A stretch of DNA of 64,000 nt from NCBI RefSeq assembly GCF_900105535.1, contig NZ_LT629779.1, positions 2,356,001 through 2,420,000 on the forward strand, written 5' to 3'. The notes beneath the pieces were generated by a model. It worked only from the letters and a program-made list of their open reading frames with translations. It was not told the origin of the DNA and searched no databases. This document shows positions 54,119 to 62,701 of this stretch, one piece after another (position 1 is the first letter of the stretch; every line of letters starts with the position of its first letter). The DNA comes from Pseudarthrobacter equi (GTDB lineage Bacteria > Actinomycetota > Actinomycetes > Actinomycetales > Micrococcaceae). A program made the position numbers and the translations under genes.

Positions 54119-54589
54119 ATGACACACGAAAGCGTCCGCCCGGGCCCCGACCAAGCACACGACGCACTCCTTGCCGTGGCTGCATCACAGCGGTCGCTGG
54201 CTCCCTTCATCGGTTCCCCTCGGTGGCTGTACGCTGTCCAGGGCCTGGGCATGGGCCTGTTCATCGTCGGACTCGCCCTTTACGGGTCACGCAGCTGGGC
54301 TGCTCCCGCTCTGGCAGCATCCATCGTCGTTTTCTGCGTGCTCCCGGTACTTCAGTCCAGGCGGTCGCGGGTCATTATGGACGTTTACACACACAGGGGG
54401 AGCCGGGTGGCCGCCGCCGTGTACCTGGGGACCTTTGCGGTTCTTGTCGCGGCTGCCCTCGCCTGGCACGCGGCCACGGGAGTGGACTGGCTTGTCTACC
54501 TCATGGCGGTGATGGCATTCGTCCTGTCGCTGGTCTGTGGGCCGGCCATGGAACGCAAGCTCGCTGCATCGGTCAGGGGCGCCCGCTAG
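54119..54589 (+). CDS. Hypothetical four-helix membrane protein
   Basis: A 156-residue membrane protein with four hydrophobic segments (LYAVQGLGMGLFIVGLALYGS; WAAPALAASIVVFCVLPVL; AAAVYLGTFAVLVAAALAW; WLVYLMAVMAFVLSLVCG). The N-terminus is hydrophilic (MTHESVRPGPDQAHDALLAVAASQRS). No family is recognised. Its stop shares a base with the start of a winged-helix regulator gene, a pairing common in actinobacteria where the regulator controls both. GGAGG precedes the ATG. Confidence 0.8.
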   Translation: MTHESVRPGPDQAHDALLAVAASQRSLAPFIGSPRWLYAVQGLGMGLFIVGLALYGSRSWAAPALAASIVVFCVLPVLQSRRSRVIMDVYTHRGSRVAAAVYLGTFAVLVAAALAWHAATGVDWLVYLMAVMAFVLSLVCGPAMERKLAASVRGAR

Positions 54590-54894
54590 TGGACTCCGGC
54601 GGCTTCAACGAAGTGATCCATGCGCCCACGCGATTGCGTATCTGCGCACTGCTGGCCGAAGCGGGGGAGATTGACTTTGGAGTCATCCGCGAGGCGCTTG
54701 CGCTCAGCGACTCTGTCCTCAGCAAGCACCTTAAGGTACTGGAACAGGCGTCCTATGTTCAGCTCCGCAAGGGTGCGGTCAACACGCGCACCCGCACCTG
54801 GGTCCGCCTCACCGCAGCCGGAGCACATGCGTTCCGCGCCCACGTTGACGAACTGCGGAGAATCGCAGCCAGCGCCGACCACCTGCCAGCCTGA
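54589..54894 (+). CDS. Winged-helix transcriptional regulator (ArsR/MarR-like)
   Basis: A 101-residue DNA-binding protein starting at GTG 54589, overlapping the TAG of the membrane gene (TAGTG). It contains VIHAPTRLRICALLAEAGEIDFGVIREALALSDSVLSKHLKVLEQASYVQLRKG, a complete winged helix of the type found in small ArsR-like or transcriptional-regulator PF13601-like proteins; there is no metal-binding cysteine motif. The gene pair is preceded by two tandem palindromes, most likely its autoregulatory sites. Confidence 0.88.
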   Translation: MDSGGFNEVIHAPTRLRICALLAEAGEIDFGVIREALALSDSVLSKHLKVLEQASYVQLRKGAVNTRTRTWVRLTAAGAHAFRAHVDELRRIAASADHLPA

Positions 54895-54938
54895 CGACCA
54901 AACATAAGCCCCGGTTGTTCCTGGCGTCCTTCTGGGGC

Positions 54939-55406
54939 TTACGCCCGGGCGTTGTCGCGGAGCATGTTGGTGATCCGGGCCGTGGAGAGCCTGTGGCCGT
55001 GTTCGTCGGTCATAACGATTTCGTGTGTGGCCAGTGTGCCGCCCAGGTGAATGGCGGTGCAGGTCCCGGTCACCAGGCCTTTTGCGATGGACCGGTGGTG
55101 GGTGGCGCTTACCTCGATTCCCACGGCGTGCCGGTGCGGACCGGCGTGCATGGCTGCCGAGAACGAGCCAAGGGTTTCGGCGAGGACCACGTGGGCGCCA
55201 CCGTGCAGGATCCCCGCCACCTGCGTGTTCCCTTCCACCGGCATGGTGGCAACGGTCCGTTCCGGGCTCATTTCGAGGAACCGGATCCCCATTTTCACCA
55301 CCAGCGCGCCGATGCCGAACTGTCCCAACCAGCCGTGCAGGTGCTCCGGGACGCCAGCCGCGGTCAGCTCGGCCGCAAAGGGGCCGGGCGTGAAATTGTC
55401 CATCAT
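54939..55406 (-). CDS. PaaI-family hotdog thioesterase
   Basis: A 155-residue protein starting at ATG 55406 or 55403. The hotdog core is visible: ILHGGAHVVLAETLGSFSAAMH holds the HGG and Glu/Asp of the active site, and VGIEVSATHHRSIAKGLVTGTCTAIHLGGTLATHEIVMTDEHGHRLSTARIT is the second half. Such enzymes hydrolyse acyl-CoA thioesters. It is divergent from polA with only 19 bases between starts, so promoters must overlap coding DNA. Confidence 0.9.
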   Translation of the reverse strand: MMDNFTPGPFAAELTAAGVPEHLHGWLGQFGIGALVVKMGIRFLEMSPERTVATMPVEGNTQVAGILHGGAHVVLAETLGSFSAAMHAGPHRHAVGIEVSATHHRSIAKGLVTGTCTAIHLGGTLATHEIVMTDEHGHRLSTARITNMLRDNARA

Positions 55407-55425
55407 GCCAACTAGGCTGGCACCT

Positions 55426-58233
55426 GTGAGTGAAACAACCAAACCGGCCCCTCTTCCATCCCCAGTACTTCCGCAGGGCGCCGCCGCCCAGGATGCGGCC
55501 CCCTCAGCCGGTGAGTCGGTTTCAGCCACTGCCGCTCCCGTCGTACCCATGACCGGCCAGCCCCGGCTCCTGGTCCTCGACGGCCATTCCATGGCGTTCC
55601 GCGCCTTCTTTGCCCTGCCTGCAGACAAGTTCTCCACGTCCAACGGGCAACACACCAACGCCATTCACGGCTTCACGTCCATGCTGATCAACCTCATCAA
55701 GGAACAGCAGCCCACCCACATTGCCGTGGCCTTCGACGTCTCTGACGAATCGACCCACCGCAAGGCCGAGTACAGCGAATACAAGGGCGGCAGGAACGAA
55801 ACGCCGCGGGAGATGAGCGGCCAGATCGACCTCATCGGCCAGGTGATGGAAGCCTGGGGGATCAAGACCATCAAGATGCCCGGCTACGAAGCCGACGACA
55901 TCCTGGCCACCCTCGCGGCGATGGGCGAGAAGGCCGGCCACGAGGTGCTGCTGGTGTCCGGTGACCGCGATGCGTTCCAGCTCATCACGGACAACGTCTT
56001 TGTCCTCTACCCGAAGAAGGGCGTGAGCGACATCCCGCGGATGGACGCCGCAGCCATCGAAGCGAAGTACTTCGTCCCGCCGTCCCGCTATTCGGACCTC
56101 GCCGCACTGGTGGGCGAGACCGCGGACAACCTTCCCGGCGTACCCGGCGTCGGTCCCAAGACCGCGGCCAAGTGGATCAACCTCTACGGCGGGCTCGAAG
56201 GGGTCCTGGAACACCTTGACTCCATAGGCGGGAAGGTGGGGGACTCCCTCCGCGAAAACGTGGACAACGTCAAGCGGAACCGGCGCCTCAACCAGCTGCA
56301 CACAGACCTGGAACTGCCGGTCACCCTGGATGACCTGTATGAGCCCCGCCCTGACCAGGCGGCCCTGGAAGACCTCTTCGATGAGCTCGAATTCAAGACC
56401 ATCCGCAGCCGGCTCTTCGCGCTCTACGGCAACGACGACGCCCCCGCCGCCGAACGCGAAAGCATTGAGGCGCCCGCCTACACCGTCCCGGCCACCGCGG
56501 ACGAACTGGCCGCGTTCCTGGCCGGAGGGGACGGGCAGCGCTCAGCCCTCGCCGTCGACCTCGTCCCGGGACGCATCGGCGAAGACGCCGCCGGCGTGGC
56601 CATCGTCCGTGCGGGCGGCGCCGTCTACCTGGATCTCACCGCCCTTGATGCGGATACCGAGAATGAGCTGGCGGCCTGGCTCCGCGACCCCGAATCGCCC
56701 AAGGTCCTGCATGGGTTCAAGGCCGCGCTGAAGGCACTTACCGCCCGCGGACTGGAGCTCGAAGGCGTGGTGGACGATACGTCCATCTCGGGCTACCTCA
56801 TCCAGCCGGACCGGCGCACCTACGAGCTCGCCGAGCTGGCCCAGCACCACCTCAATGTCGGGATGCCGGCCGCAACCGCCAAGGCAGGCCAGCTGGAGCT
56901 GTCCTTCGACGGCAACGACGCCGCCGCCGCAGAGGCACTTGTCCAGGCTGCCGCCGTCGTTTCCGCGCTGAGCCGGTTCTTCGAAACCGAGCTGAAGGAA
57001 CGCCGGGCCGAAGAGCTCCTGTCCACGCTGGAGCTGCCGGTCAGCCGCGTCCTCGCGGACATGGAACTGGCCGGCATCGGGATCGACCTGAACCGCATGG
57101 ACGAACAGCTCGCCGACCTCGCCAGGGTGATCGACCAGGCGCAGGAACAGGCCTTTGCGGCGATCGGCCATGAGGTCAACCTTGGCTCGCCCAAGCAGCT
57201 GCAGACGGTCTTGTTCGAGGAACTGCAGCTGCCCAAGACCAAGAAGATCAAGTCCGGCTACACCACCGATGCCGCATCGCTGAAGAACCTCCTGGAAAAG
57301 ACCGGCCACGAATTCCTGGTCCAGCTCATGGCCCACCGCGAAGCCGCCAAGCTGCGCCAGATGATCGAGTCCCTGAAAAAGTCAGTGGCCGAAGACGGCC
57401 GCATCCACACCACCTATGCCCAGAACGTGGCAGCCACGGGCCGGATCTCGTCCAACAACCCCAACCTGCAGAACATCCCCATCCGCAGCGAGGAAGGCCG
57501 GCGCGTCCGCGGCATCTTCGTGGTCAGCGACGGATACGAGTGCCTGCTGTCCGCGGACTACTCGCAGATCGAAATGCGCATCATGGCCCACCTCTCCGGC
57601 GACGCGGGGCTGATCCAGGCGTACAAGGACGGCGAGGACCTGCACCGGTTCGTCGGCTCGAACATCTTCCACGTGCCCACGGACCAGGTCACCAGCGCCA
57701 TGCGCTCCAAGGTCAAGGCCATGTCCTACGGCCTGGCGTACGGCCTGACGTCCTTCGGTCTGTCCAAGCAGCTTGAGATTTCCGTGGACGAGGCCCGTAC
57801 CCTCATGAAGGACTACTTCGACCGGTTCGGTGCCGTCCGTGACTACCTGCGGGGAGTGGTGGACCAGGCCAGGGTGGACGGTTACACCTCCACCATCGAA
57901 GGGCGCCGCCGCTATCTGCCGGACCTCACCAGCACGGACCGCCAGCTCCGCGAGAACGCCGAACGGATTGCGCTCAACAGCCCCATCCAGGGCTCTGCCG
58001 CGGACATCATCAAGCGGGCCATGCTCGGGGTGCATGCCGAGCTGCAGGCCCAGGGGCTGAAGTCCCGGATGCTGCTGCAGGTCCACGATGAACTCGTCCT
58101 CGAGGTGGCGCCCGGAGAACGTGCGGCGGTGGAGACTCTGGTCACCGAGCAGATGGCCGCCGCCGCGGACCTCAGCGTGCCGCTGGAAGTCCAGATCGGC
58201 GTCGGGCCCTCCTGGTACGACGCCGGCCACTAG
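55426..58233 (+). CDS. polA: DNA polymerase I
   Basis: A 935-residue repair and replication polymerase, starting at GTG 55426 after a GTG-AGT-GAA opening; an alternative ATG at 55549 would remove the Ala/Pro-rich first 41 residues. Residues about 42-330 are the 5'-3' nuclease (LLVLDGHSMAFRAFFALPA; VSGDRDAFQLI; VGETADNLPGVPGVGPKTAAKW). The middle segment is 3'-5' exonuclease-like but degenerate: LAVDLVPGRIG lacks the second acidic residue of the DxE motif, so proofreading is unlikely. The polymerase domain has motif A LLSADYSQIEMRIMAHLSGD, motif B RSKVKAMSYGLAYGL and motif C QVHDELVLEV. Confidence 0.96.
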   Translation: MSETTKPAPLPSPVLPQGAAAQDAAPSAGESVSATAAPVVPMTGQPRLLVLDGHSMAFRAFFALPADKFSTSNGQHTNAIHGFTSMLINLIKEQQPTHIAVAFDVSDESTHRKAEYSEYKGGRNETPREMSGQIDLIGQVMEAWGIKTIKMPGYEADDILATLAAMGEKAGHEVLLVSGDRDAFQLITDNVFVLYPKKGVSDIPRMDAAAIEAKYFVPPSRYSDLAALVGETADNLPGVPGVGPKTAAKWINLYGGLEGVLEHLDSIGGKVGDSLRENVDNVKRNRRLNQLHTDLELPVTLDDLYEPRPDQAALEDLFDELEFKTIRSRLFALYGNDDAPAAERESIEAPAYTVPATADELAAFLAGGDGQRSALAVDLVPGRIGEDAAGVAIVRAGGAVYLDLTALDADTENELAAWLRDPESPKVLHGFKAALKALTARGLELEGVVDDTSISGYLIQPDRRTYELAELAQHHLNVGMPAATAKAGQLELSFDGNDAAAAEALVQAAAVVSALSRFFETELKERRAEELLSTLELPVSRVLADMELAGIGIDLNRMDEQLADLARVIDQAQEQAFAAIGHEVNLGSPKQLQTVLFEELQLPKTKKIKSGYTTDAASLKNLLEKTGHEFLVQLMAHREAAKLRQMIESLKKSVAEDGRIHTTYAQNVAATGRISSNNPNLQNIPIRSEEGRRVRGIFVVSDGYECLLSADYSQIEMRIMAHLSGDAGLIQAYKDGEDLHRFVGSNIFHVPTDQVTSAMRSKVKAMSYGLAYGLTSFGLSKQLEISVDEARTLMKDYFDRFGAVRDYLRGVVDQARVDGYTSTIEGRRRYLPDLTSTDRQLRENAERIALNSPIQGSAADIIKRAMLGVHAELQAQGLKSRMLLQVHDELVLEVAPGERAAVETLVTEQMAAAADLSVPLEVQIGVGPSWYDAGH

Positions 58234-58311
58234 GCTGCGTGCGCAGGCCCGCCCGTGCCCGGGCGTGTCTGCGCTGGTCAGGCGCCGGATGCATTCGTTA
58301 CGCTCTCCCTT

Positions 58312-59610
58312 GTGGCTGATTTGAGCGGAAACTATGACATCCGGCGCTTCCCTGCGGTATCCAAGGGCAAGGACGGGTACGCCGAAGCCGAAACCTGGGC
58401 GCAGGCCGTAGGGTTCGGCTTCCATGAATCCACCCGGACTCCCGAGCACCGCGAACGCTCACTCGCCACCTACGAAGTGGACGGCCGCATCTTCACCGGC
58501 GCCTACCAGACCGGCACCGTGGCACCGTCGTCGCTGCCGGCAGATGTTCCGGTGGCCACGTTCGGAACGTTCCGGAAAACGCTGAACATCGGCTTCGGCC
58601 GCATGCTCGAAGCCCAGCTGGTCACAGCCGTGACCGTCCGCACGTCGCACCGCCGGCGCGGCCTGCTGCGCCGCATGATGACCGAAGACCTGCAGGGTGC
58701 CAAGGACGACGGCATAGCTGTCGCCGCACTGACCGCCTCCGAAGGATCCATATACGGGCGGTTCGGCTACGGCGTGGCCAGCCTCGAGCGCTCCATCAAG
58801 GTGGACACCACGGCGCGGTTCAAGCTCGCACACCAGGCCACCGGAACCATAGACGTCGCCGACCCCAGGGTGCTGCTGGACGTGGCGCCCGCCGTCTTCG
58901 ACCGCGTCCACCGCAACACCCCGGGGTCCATCGGGCGGCAGGACTGGTACCGGCAGCTGGCCTCCGGCTCCCTGGGCCGCGACGGCAAGGAAGACCCGGC
59001 CATCAAGGTGGCACTCCACTATGCCGCCGACGGCGGCGTGGACGGCTACGTCTCCTACAAGTTCCTCGGCTGGGAAACCGAGCCCTACACCGTGGAGGTG
59101 GTGGACCTGGTGGCCGCCACGGACCACGCCTACCTTGAGCTGTGGGAGTACCTTGCGGCCATCGACCTCGTGGAGCGGGTCTCCTGGAATGAGGCGCCGG
59201 TGGATGATCCGCTGGCCTGGGCGCTGGTGGACCCGCGCTGCATCGACGCCTCGGACAGCCGCGACATGCTGTGGCTGCGGCTCCTCGACGTGCCTGCGGC
59301 GCTGGCCGCCAGGCACTACCCGGCAGACGGCCGGCTGGTGCTCGCCGTCGGGGACACCCTCGGCCTCACCGGCGGAACCTTCGCCCTTGATGTCGACGGC
59401 GGCCAGGCCGCCGTCGAACGCGTCCCCGACGAAACGTCCGCCGACCTCGAACTGGACGTCTCCGCGTTGTCCTCGATCTACCTGGGCGGTGTGTGCCCGG
59501 TGACGCTGAAGGCGGCCGGGAAAATCCGGGAGGCCACACAAGGGTCCGCACTCAAGGCCAAGCAGATGTTCGCCGTTGAGCGGGCAACACACTGCCTCAC
59601 CCACTTCTGA
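58312..59610 (+). CDS. Eis-type GNAT N-acetyltransferase
   Basis: A 432-residue acetyltransferase starting at GTG 58312. Two GNAT-like halves and a C-terminal sterol-carrier-like domain make up the Eis fold. TAVTVRTSHRRRGLLRRMM is the acetyl-CoA loop, and SIYGRFGYG carries the catalytic Tyr. The protein ends in ...THF; Eis enzymes use the terminal carboxylate as a base, which is preserved. Mycobacterial Eis acetylates aminoglycosides and other amines; here no resistance role is implied. It follows polA on the same strand. Confidence 0.9.
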   Translation: MADLSGNYDIRRFPAVSKGKDGYAEAETWAQAVGFGFHESTRTPEHRERSLATYEVDGRIFTGAYQTGTVAPSSLPADVPVATFGTFRKTLNIGFGRMLEAQLVTAVTVRTSHRRRGLLRRMMTEDLQGAKDDGIAVAALTASEGSIYGRFGYGVASLERSIKVDTTARFKLAHQATGTIDVADPRVLLDVAPAVFDRVHRNTPGSIGRQDWYRQLASGSLGRDGKEDPAIKVALHYAADGGVDGYVSYKFLGWETEPYTVEVVDLVAATDHAYLELWEYLAAIDLVERVSWNEAPVDDPLAWALVDPRCIDASDSRDMLWLRLLDVPAALAARHYPADGRLVLAVGDTLGLTGGTFALDVDGGQAAVERVPDETSADLELDVSALSSIYLGGVCPVTLKAAGKIREATQGSALKAKQMFAVERATHCLTHF

Positions 59611-59687
59611 CCGCTTCCGCGGCCGGACTTCCGGCGAGGGGACCGCCGCGGGCGGGTCGCTAAAGGGGATACGGTGGGCTGCAGCTT

Positions 59688-59717
59688 TTGACCCTTGTTG
59701 CGCGCTGCGACTAGAAT
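59688..59717 (+). promoter_or_regulatory. rpsA promoter
   Basis: TTGACC (59688-59693) and TAGAAT (59712-59717) with an 18-base spacer form the strongest promoter in the window, matching the consensus at nine of twelve positions. It is 180 bases before the rpsA start, giving a long 5' leader. Confidence 0.8.
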
Positions 59718-59794
59718 AAACGGGCGTGTACCACGTGCACGCTTCTGCGGTGATAAAACACTTCAGTACACCAATCCATAAAATCAGGATGACC

Positions 59795-59850
59795 CGGGGA
59801 ATCCATCGGATTTCCCGAAAATCGCGCCTGCGTTCCATGACGCGGGCGCG
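59795..59850 (+). promoter_or_regulatory. Structured rpsA leader: two consecutive hairpins
   Basis: CGGGGAATCC (59795-59804) pairs with GGATTTCCCG (59808-59817) around ATC with one G-U pair. Six bases later CGCGCCTGCGT (59823-59833) pairs with ACGCGGGCGCG (59840-59850) around TCCATG with one G-U pair. They lie in the transcribed leader 47-102 bases before the rpsA start. Ribosomal protein leaders often bind the gene product; that is inference here. Confidence 0.6.
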
Positions 59851-59896
59851 CCGGTTGGCCTGACCGACTAACTATCCACAACGGAGCCCCTACTAC

Positions 59897-61372
59897 ATGA
59901 CCATCACCTCCACCGAGAAGCCCGGTACCCCCGTAGTCGCCATTAACGACATCGGTACCGCTGAGGACTTCCTCGCAGCAGTCGACGCGACCATCAAGTA
60001 CTTCAACGACGGAGACCTCGTCGAAGGTACCGTCGTCAAGGTCGACCGCGATGAAGTCCTGCTCGACATCGGTTACAAGACCGAAGGTGTCATCCCCTCC
60101 CGCGAGCTGTCCATCAAGCACGACGTTGATCCCGGAGACGTCGTCTCCGTTGGCGATCAGGTCGAAGCCCTGGTGCTCACCAAGGAAGACAAAGAAGGCC
60201 GTCTGATCCTCTCCAAGAAGCGTGCTCAGTACGAGCGTGCCTGGGGCGACATCGAGAAGGTCAAGGAAGAAGACGGTGTCGTTACCGGTACCGTCATCGA
60301 GGTTGTCAAGGGTGGTCTTATCCTCGACATCGGCCTGCGCGGCTTCCTGCCCGCATCCCTCGTCGAGATGCGCCGTGTGCGCGACCTTGCTCCGTACATC
60401 GGTCAGCAGATCGAAGCCAAGATCATCGAGCTGGACAAGAACCGCAACAACGTTGTGCTGTCCCGCCGTGCATGGCTCGAGCAGACCCAGTCCGAGGTCC
60501 GCTCCACGTTCCTCAACAAGCTGGAAAAGGGCCAGGTCCGTCCCGGCGTCGTTTCCTCCATCGTCAACTTCGGTGCATTCGTGGACCTGGGCGGCGTAGA
60601 CGGCCTCGTTCACGTTTCCGAGCTGTCCTGGAAGCACATCGACCACCCGTCCGAGGTTGTCGAAGTTGGCCAGGAAGTCACCGTCGAGGTCCTCGAGGTC
60701 GACCTGGACCGCGAGCGCGTTTCCCTGTCGCTCAAGGCTACGCAGGAAGATCCGTGGCAGACCTTCGCCCGCACCCACGCCCTCGGCCAGGTTGTTCCGG
60801 GTAAGGTCACCAAGCTGGTTCCGTTCGGTGCGTTCGTTCGCGTCGAAGACGGCATCGAAGGCCTCGTGCACATCTCCGAACTGGCTGTCCGCCACGTGGA
60901 GCTGGCCGAGCAGGTTGTCTCCGTTGGCGACGAACTGTTCGTCAAGGTCATCGACATCGACCTGGAACGCCGCCGCATCTCGCTGTCCCTCAAGCAGGCC
61001 AACGAGGGCGTCGACGCCGACAGCACCGAATTCGATCCCGCTCTGTACGGCATGGCCGCAGAGTACGACGAAGAGGGCAACTACAAGTACCCCGAGGGCT
61101 TCGATCCGGAGTCCAACGAGTGGCTTGAAGGCTACGAGAACCAGCGCGCCGCCTGGGAGCAGCAGTACGCTGACGCCCAGACCCGTTGGGAAGCCCACAA
61201 GAAGCAGGTTACCCAGCACGCCGCCGACGACGCTGCAGCAGCAACGTCCGGTGACAGCGACTCGGGTACCACCAGCTACTCCTCGGAGCCCGCTGCCACC
61301 GATTCCGGTGCCGGCACCCTGGCTTCGGACGAGGCACTTGCTGCCCTGCGTGAGAAGCTGACCGGCAACTAA
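59897..61372 (+). CDS. rpsA: 30S ribosomal protein S1
   Basis: A 491-residue protein with four S1 RNA-binding domains at about residues 40-108, 126-190, 210-280 and 297-366. Each has the family core, such as VVKVDRDEVLLDIGYKTEGVIPSREL and SSIVNFGAFVDLGGVDGLVHVSELSWKHI. The C-terminal extension (YGMAAEYDEEGNYKYPEGFDPE and a Ser/Thr/Ala-rich tail) is typical for actinobacteria, which have four domains and not the six of E. coli. Codons are the optimal, C-ending set, as expected for high expression. GGAGCCCC precedes the ATG. Confidence 0.97.
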   Translation: MTITSTEKPGTPVVAINDIGTAEDFLAAVDATIKYFNDGDLVEGTVVKVDRDEVLLDIGYKTEGVIPSRELSIKHDVDPGDVVSVGDQVEALVLTKEDKEGRLILSKKRAQYERAWGDIEKVKEEDGVVTGTVIEVVKGGLILDIGLRGFLPASLVEMRRVRDLAPYIGQQIEAKIIELDKNRNNVVLSRRAWLEQTQSEVRSTFLNKLEKGQVRPGVVSSIVNFGAFVDLGGVDGLVHVSELSWKHIDHPSEVVEVGQEVTVEVLEVDLDRERVSLSLKATQEDPWQTFARTHALGQVVPGKVTKLVPFGAFVRVEDGIEGLVHISELAVRHVELAEQVVSVGDELFVKVIDIDLERRRISLSLKQANEGVDADSTEFDPALYGMAAEYDEEGNYKYPEGFDPESNEWLEGYENQRAAWEQQYADAQTRWEAHKKQVTQHAADDAAAATSGDSDSGTTSYSSEPAATDSGAGTLASDEALAALREKLTGN

Positions 61373-61398
61373 TTGCCACCGGCCCTTCGGGGCTGACA

Positions 61399-61434
61399 CA
61401 ACAGACCCCCTGCCGCACGGCAGGGGGTCTGTTG
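61399..61434. terminator. Strong terminator after rpsA
   Basis: A perfect 17-bp stem, bases 61399-61415 with 61418-61434, closes on a two-base turn (CA) and is followed by TTT. It ends CAACAGACCCCCTGCCG on one side and the exact complement on the other. It serves rpsA and, from the other side, the convergent GNAT gene. Confidence 0.9.
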
Positions 61435-61453
61435 GTTTAAGGCGGTTGCGGAT

Positions 61454-61972
61454 TTAGAGGTCGACGACGGCGAGGACCGTTCCGTCGTCGTCGGGCGTGA
61501 GGCGGCAGCCGGCTGAGGCCAGCAGCTGCTGGGCGGCCCGGTTTCCGGCCAGCGTCCGGGCGGTGACCCGGGAGAGTCCCGCACTGCGGGCGTGGTCGAG
61601 GACGAGCGTCAGGGCGGCGGTGCCGATGCCCCGGGACCGGTAGCTCCGTCCCAGCCAGATGCCCGTTTCTGCCGTAGGGACCTCCGCCGGTGCGATCCGT
61701 TTGAGGCGCACGAACCCTGCGGCGTGGCCGGCGCTGAAGACCGCCCAGCTCTTTTCCCCGGCCGCTCCGTCCAGTCCGGCCGCGGCCTCGCGGTGGTAGT
61801 TGCGGAACCATGCCGTGCGTTCCGGGTTCCAGCCGGGCCCGCCCATCGGGGGAGCCACCTCGTCCGGGGACGCGTCCCGGTGGGCGAGGGACAGCAGCTG
61901 TTCCAGCACCAGTTCATCGACGTCCACCAGCGTCACGCCGGGGGAGCGTGGCGGTTCAGGCGTTGGGAACAT
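61454..61972 (-). CDS. GNAT-family N-acetyltransferase
   Basis: A 172-residue acetyltransferase. The ATG at 61972 follows GGAG; TTG at 61975 is less likely. The acetyl-CoA site is GIWLGRSYRSRGIGTAALTLVLDHAR, and RVTARTLAGNRAAQQLLASAGCRL is the conserved end found in RimJ/RimL-like proteins. Its start lies 17 bases inside the upstream YigZ gene, so the two are translated from one message. The substrate is unknown. Confidence 0.88.
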   Translation of the reverse strand: MFPTPEPPRSPGVTLVDVDELVLEQLLSLAHRDASPDEVAPPMGGPGWNPERTAWFRNYHREAAAGLDGAAGEKSWAVFSAGHAAGFVRLKRIAPAEVPTAETGIWLGRSYRSRGIGTAALTLVLDHARSAGLSRVTARTLAGNRAAQQLLASAGCRLTPDDDGTVLAVVDL

Positions 61973-62657
61973 CAATCCACTCCGTTCCTTCAGGGGCCAG
62001 CGTGGCGGATCCGGCGGTCAGGCCCAGCACCCGTTCGGCCGCAGCGGAGACTTCAGCGCCGGTGTCCGGCACGGCGATGCGGAGCACTGTATGGCTGCCC
62101 CCGTAGCTGGTGCCCGCCATGGTAAAACCGCCGGCACGGAGATCGTTCTCAAGCCGTCCGGCAACGCCGTGCGGCACGGGGATGGCGCAGATCCGCAGCC
62201 GGCTGCGCCGCACCAGGGGCACCAGGGCCAGCGCCGAGGACACAGATTCCGAGTAGGCGCGCACCAGGCCGCCGGCGCCCAGGAGGATGCCGCCGAAATA
62301 GCGGACGACGACGGCGCTGACGTCGCTGAGATCCGTGGCCCCGGGCACGGTTTCCTTCTTGGTGAGGGCTTCCAGCATCGGGATGCCGGCGGTTCCTGAG
62401 GGTTCGCCGTCGTCGCTGGAGCGCTGGATGTCGCGGTCCGGTCCGATGACGAACGCGGAACAGTGGTGCCTGGCGTCGTGGAACTCGCGGCGGAGGTCTG
62501 CCACCAGTGATCGCGCTTCGTCTTCGCTGCCGGACCGGCGCAGCACGGTGATGAACCGTGAGCGCTTGATCTCCAGCTCGTGCCGGAAGTCCTCCCCGGC
62601 TGACAAGGTGGTGTAGGCCGTGGCCCTGCTGTTCCCGGCCTCCGCTGCTTCCACCAC
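61956..62657 (-). CDS. YigZ/IMPACT-family protein
   Basis: A 233-residue protein starting at GTG 62657 or the next GTG, 62654. The N-terminal UPF0029 domain is clear: EIKRSRFITVLRRSGSEDEARSLVADLRREFHDARHHCSAFVIGPDRDIQRSSDDGEPSGTAGIPML, followed by AVVVRYFGGILLGAGGLVRAYSESV. The C-terminal RNA-binding-like domain ends LTAGSATLAPEGTEWIDV. The family is related to IMPACT, which regulates translation in eukaryotes; the bacterial role is unknown. Confidence 0.92.
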   Translation of the reverse strand: MVEAAEAGNSRATAYTTLSAGEDFRHELEIKRSRFITVLRRSGSEDEARSLVADLRREFHDARHHCSAFVIGPDRDIQRSSDDGEPSGTAGIPMLEALTKKETVPGATDLSDVSAVVVRYFGGILLGAGGLVRAYSESVSSALALVPLVRRSRLRICAIPVPHGVAGRLENDLRAGGFTMAGTSYGGSHTVLRIAVPDTGAEVSAAAERVLGLTAGSATLAPEGTEWIDVPNA

Positions 62658-62701
62658 GGGCTCAGTCTAACTGCAGCCGAAAGGCCGCTATTGCGGCGGC
62701 C

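Noticed and set aside
59711..61399. 562-codon open frame opposite rpsA
   Set aside because: It would be antisense to a highly expressed conserved gene and has low-complexity composition from the S1 codons.
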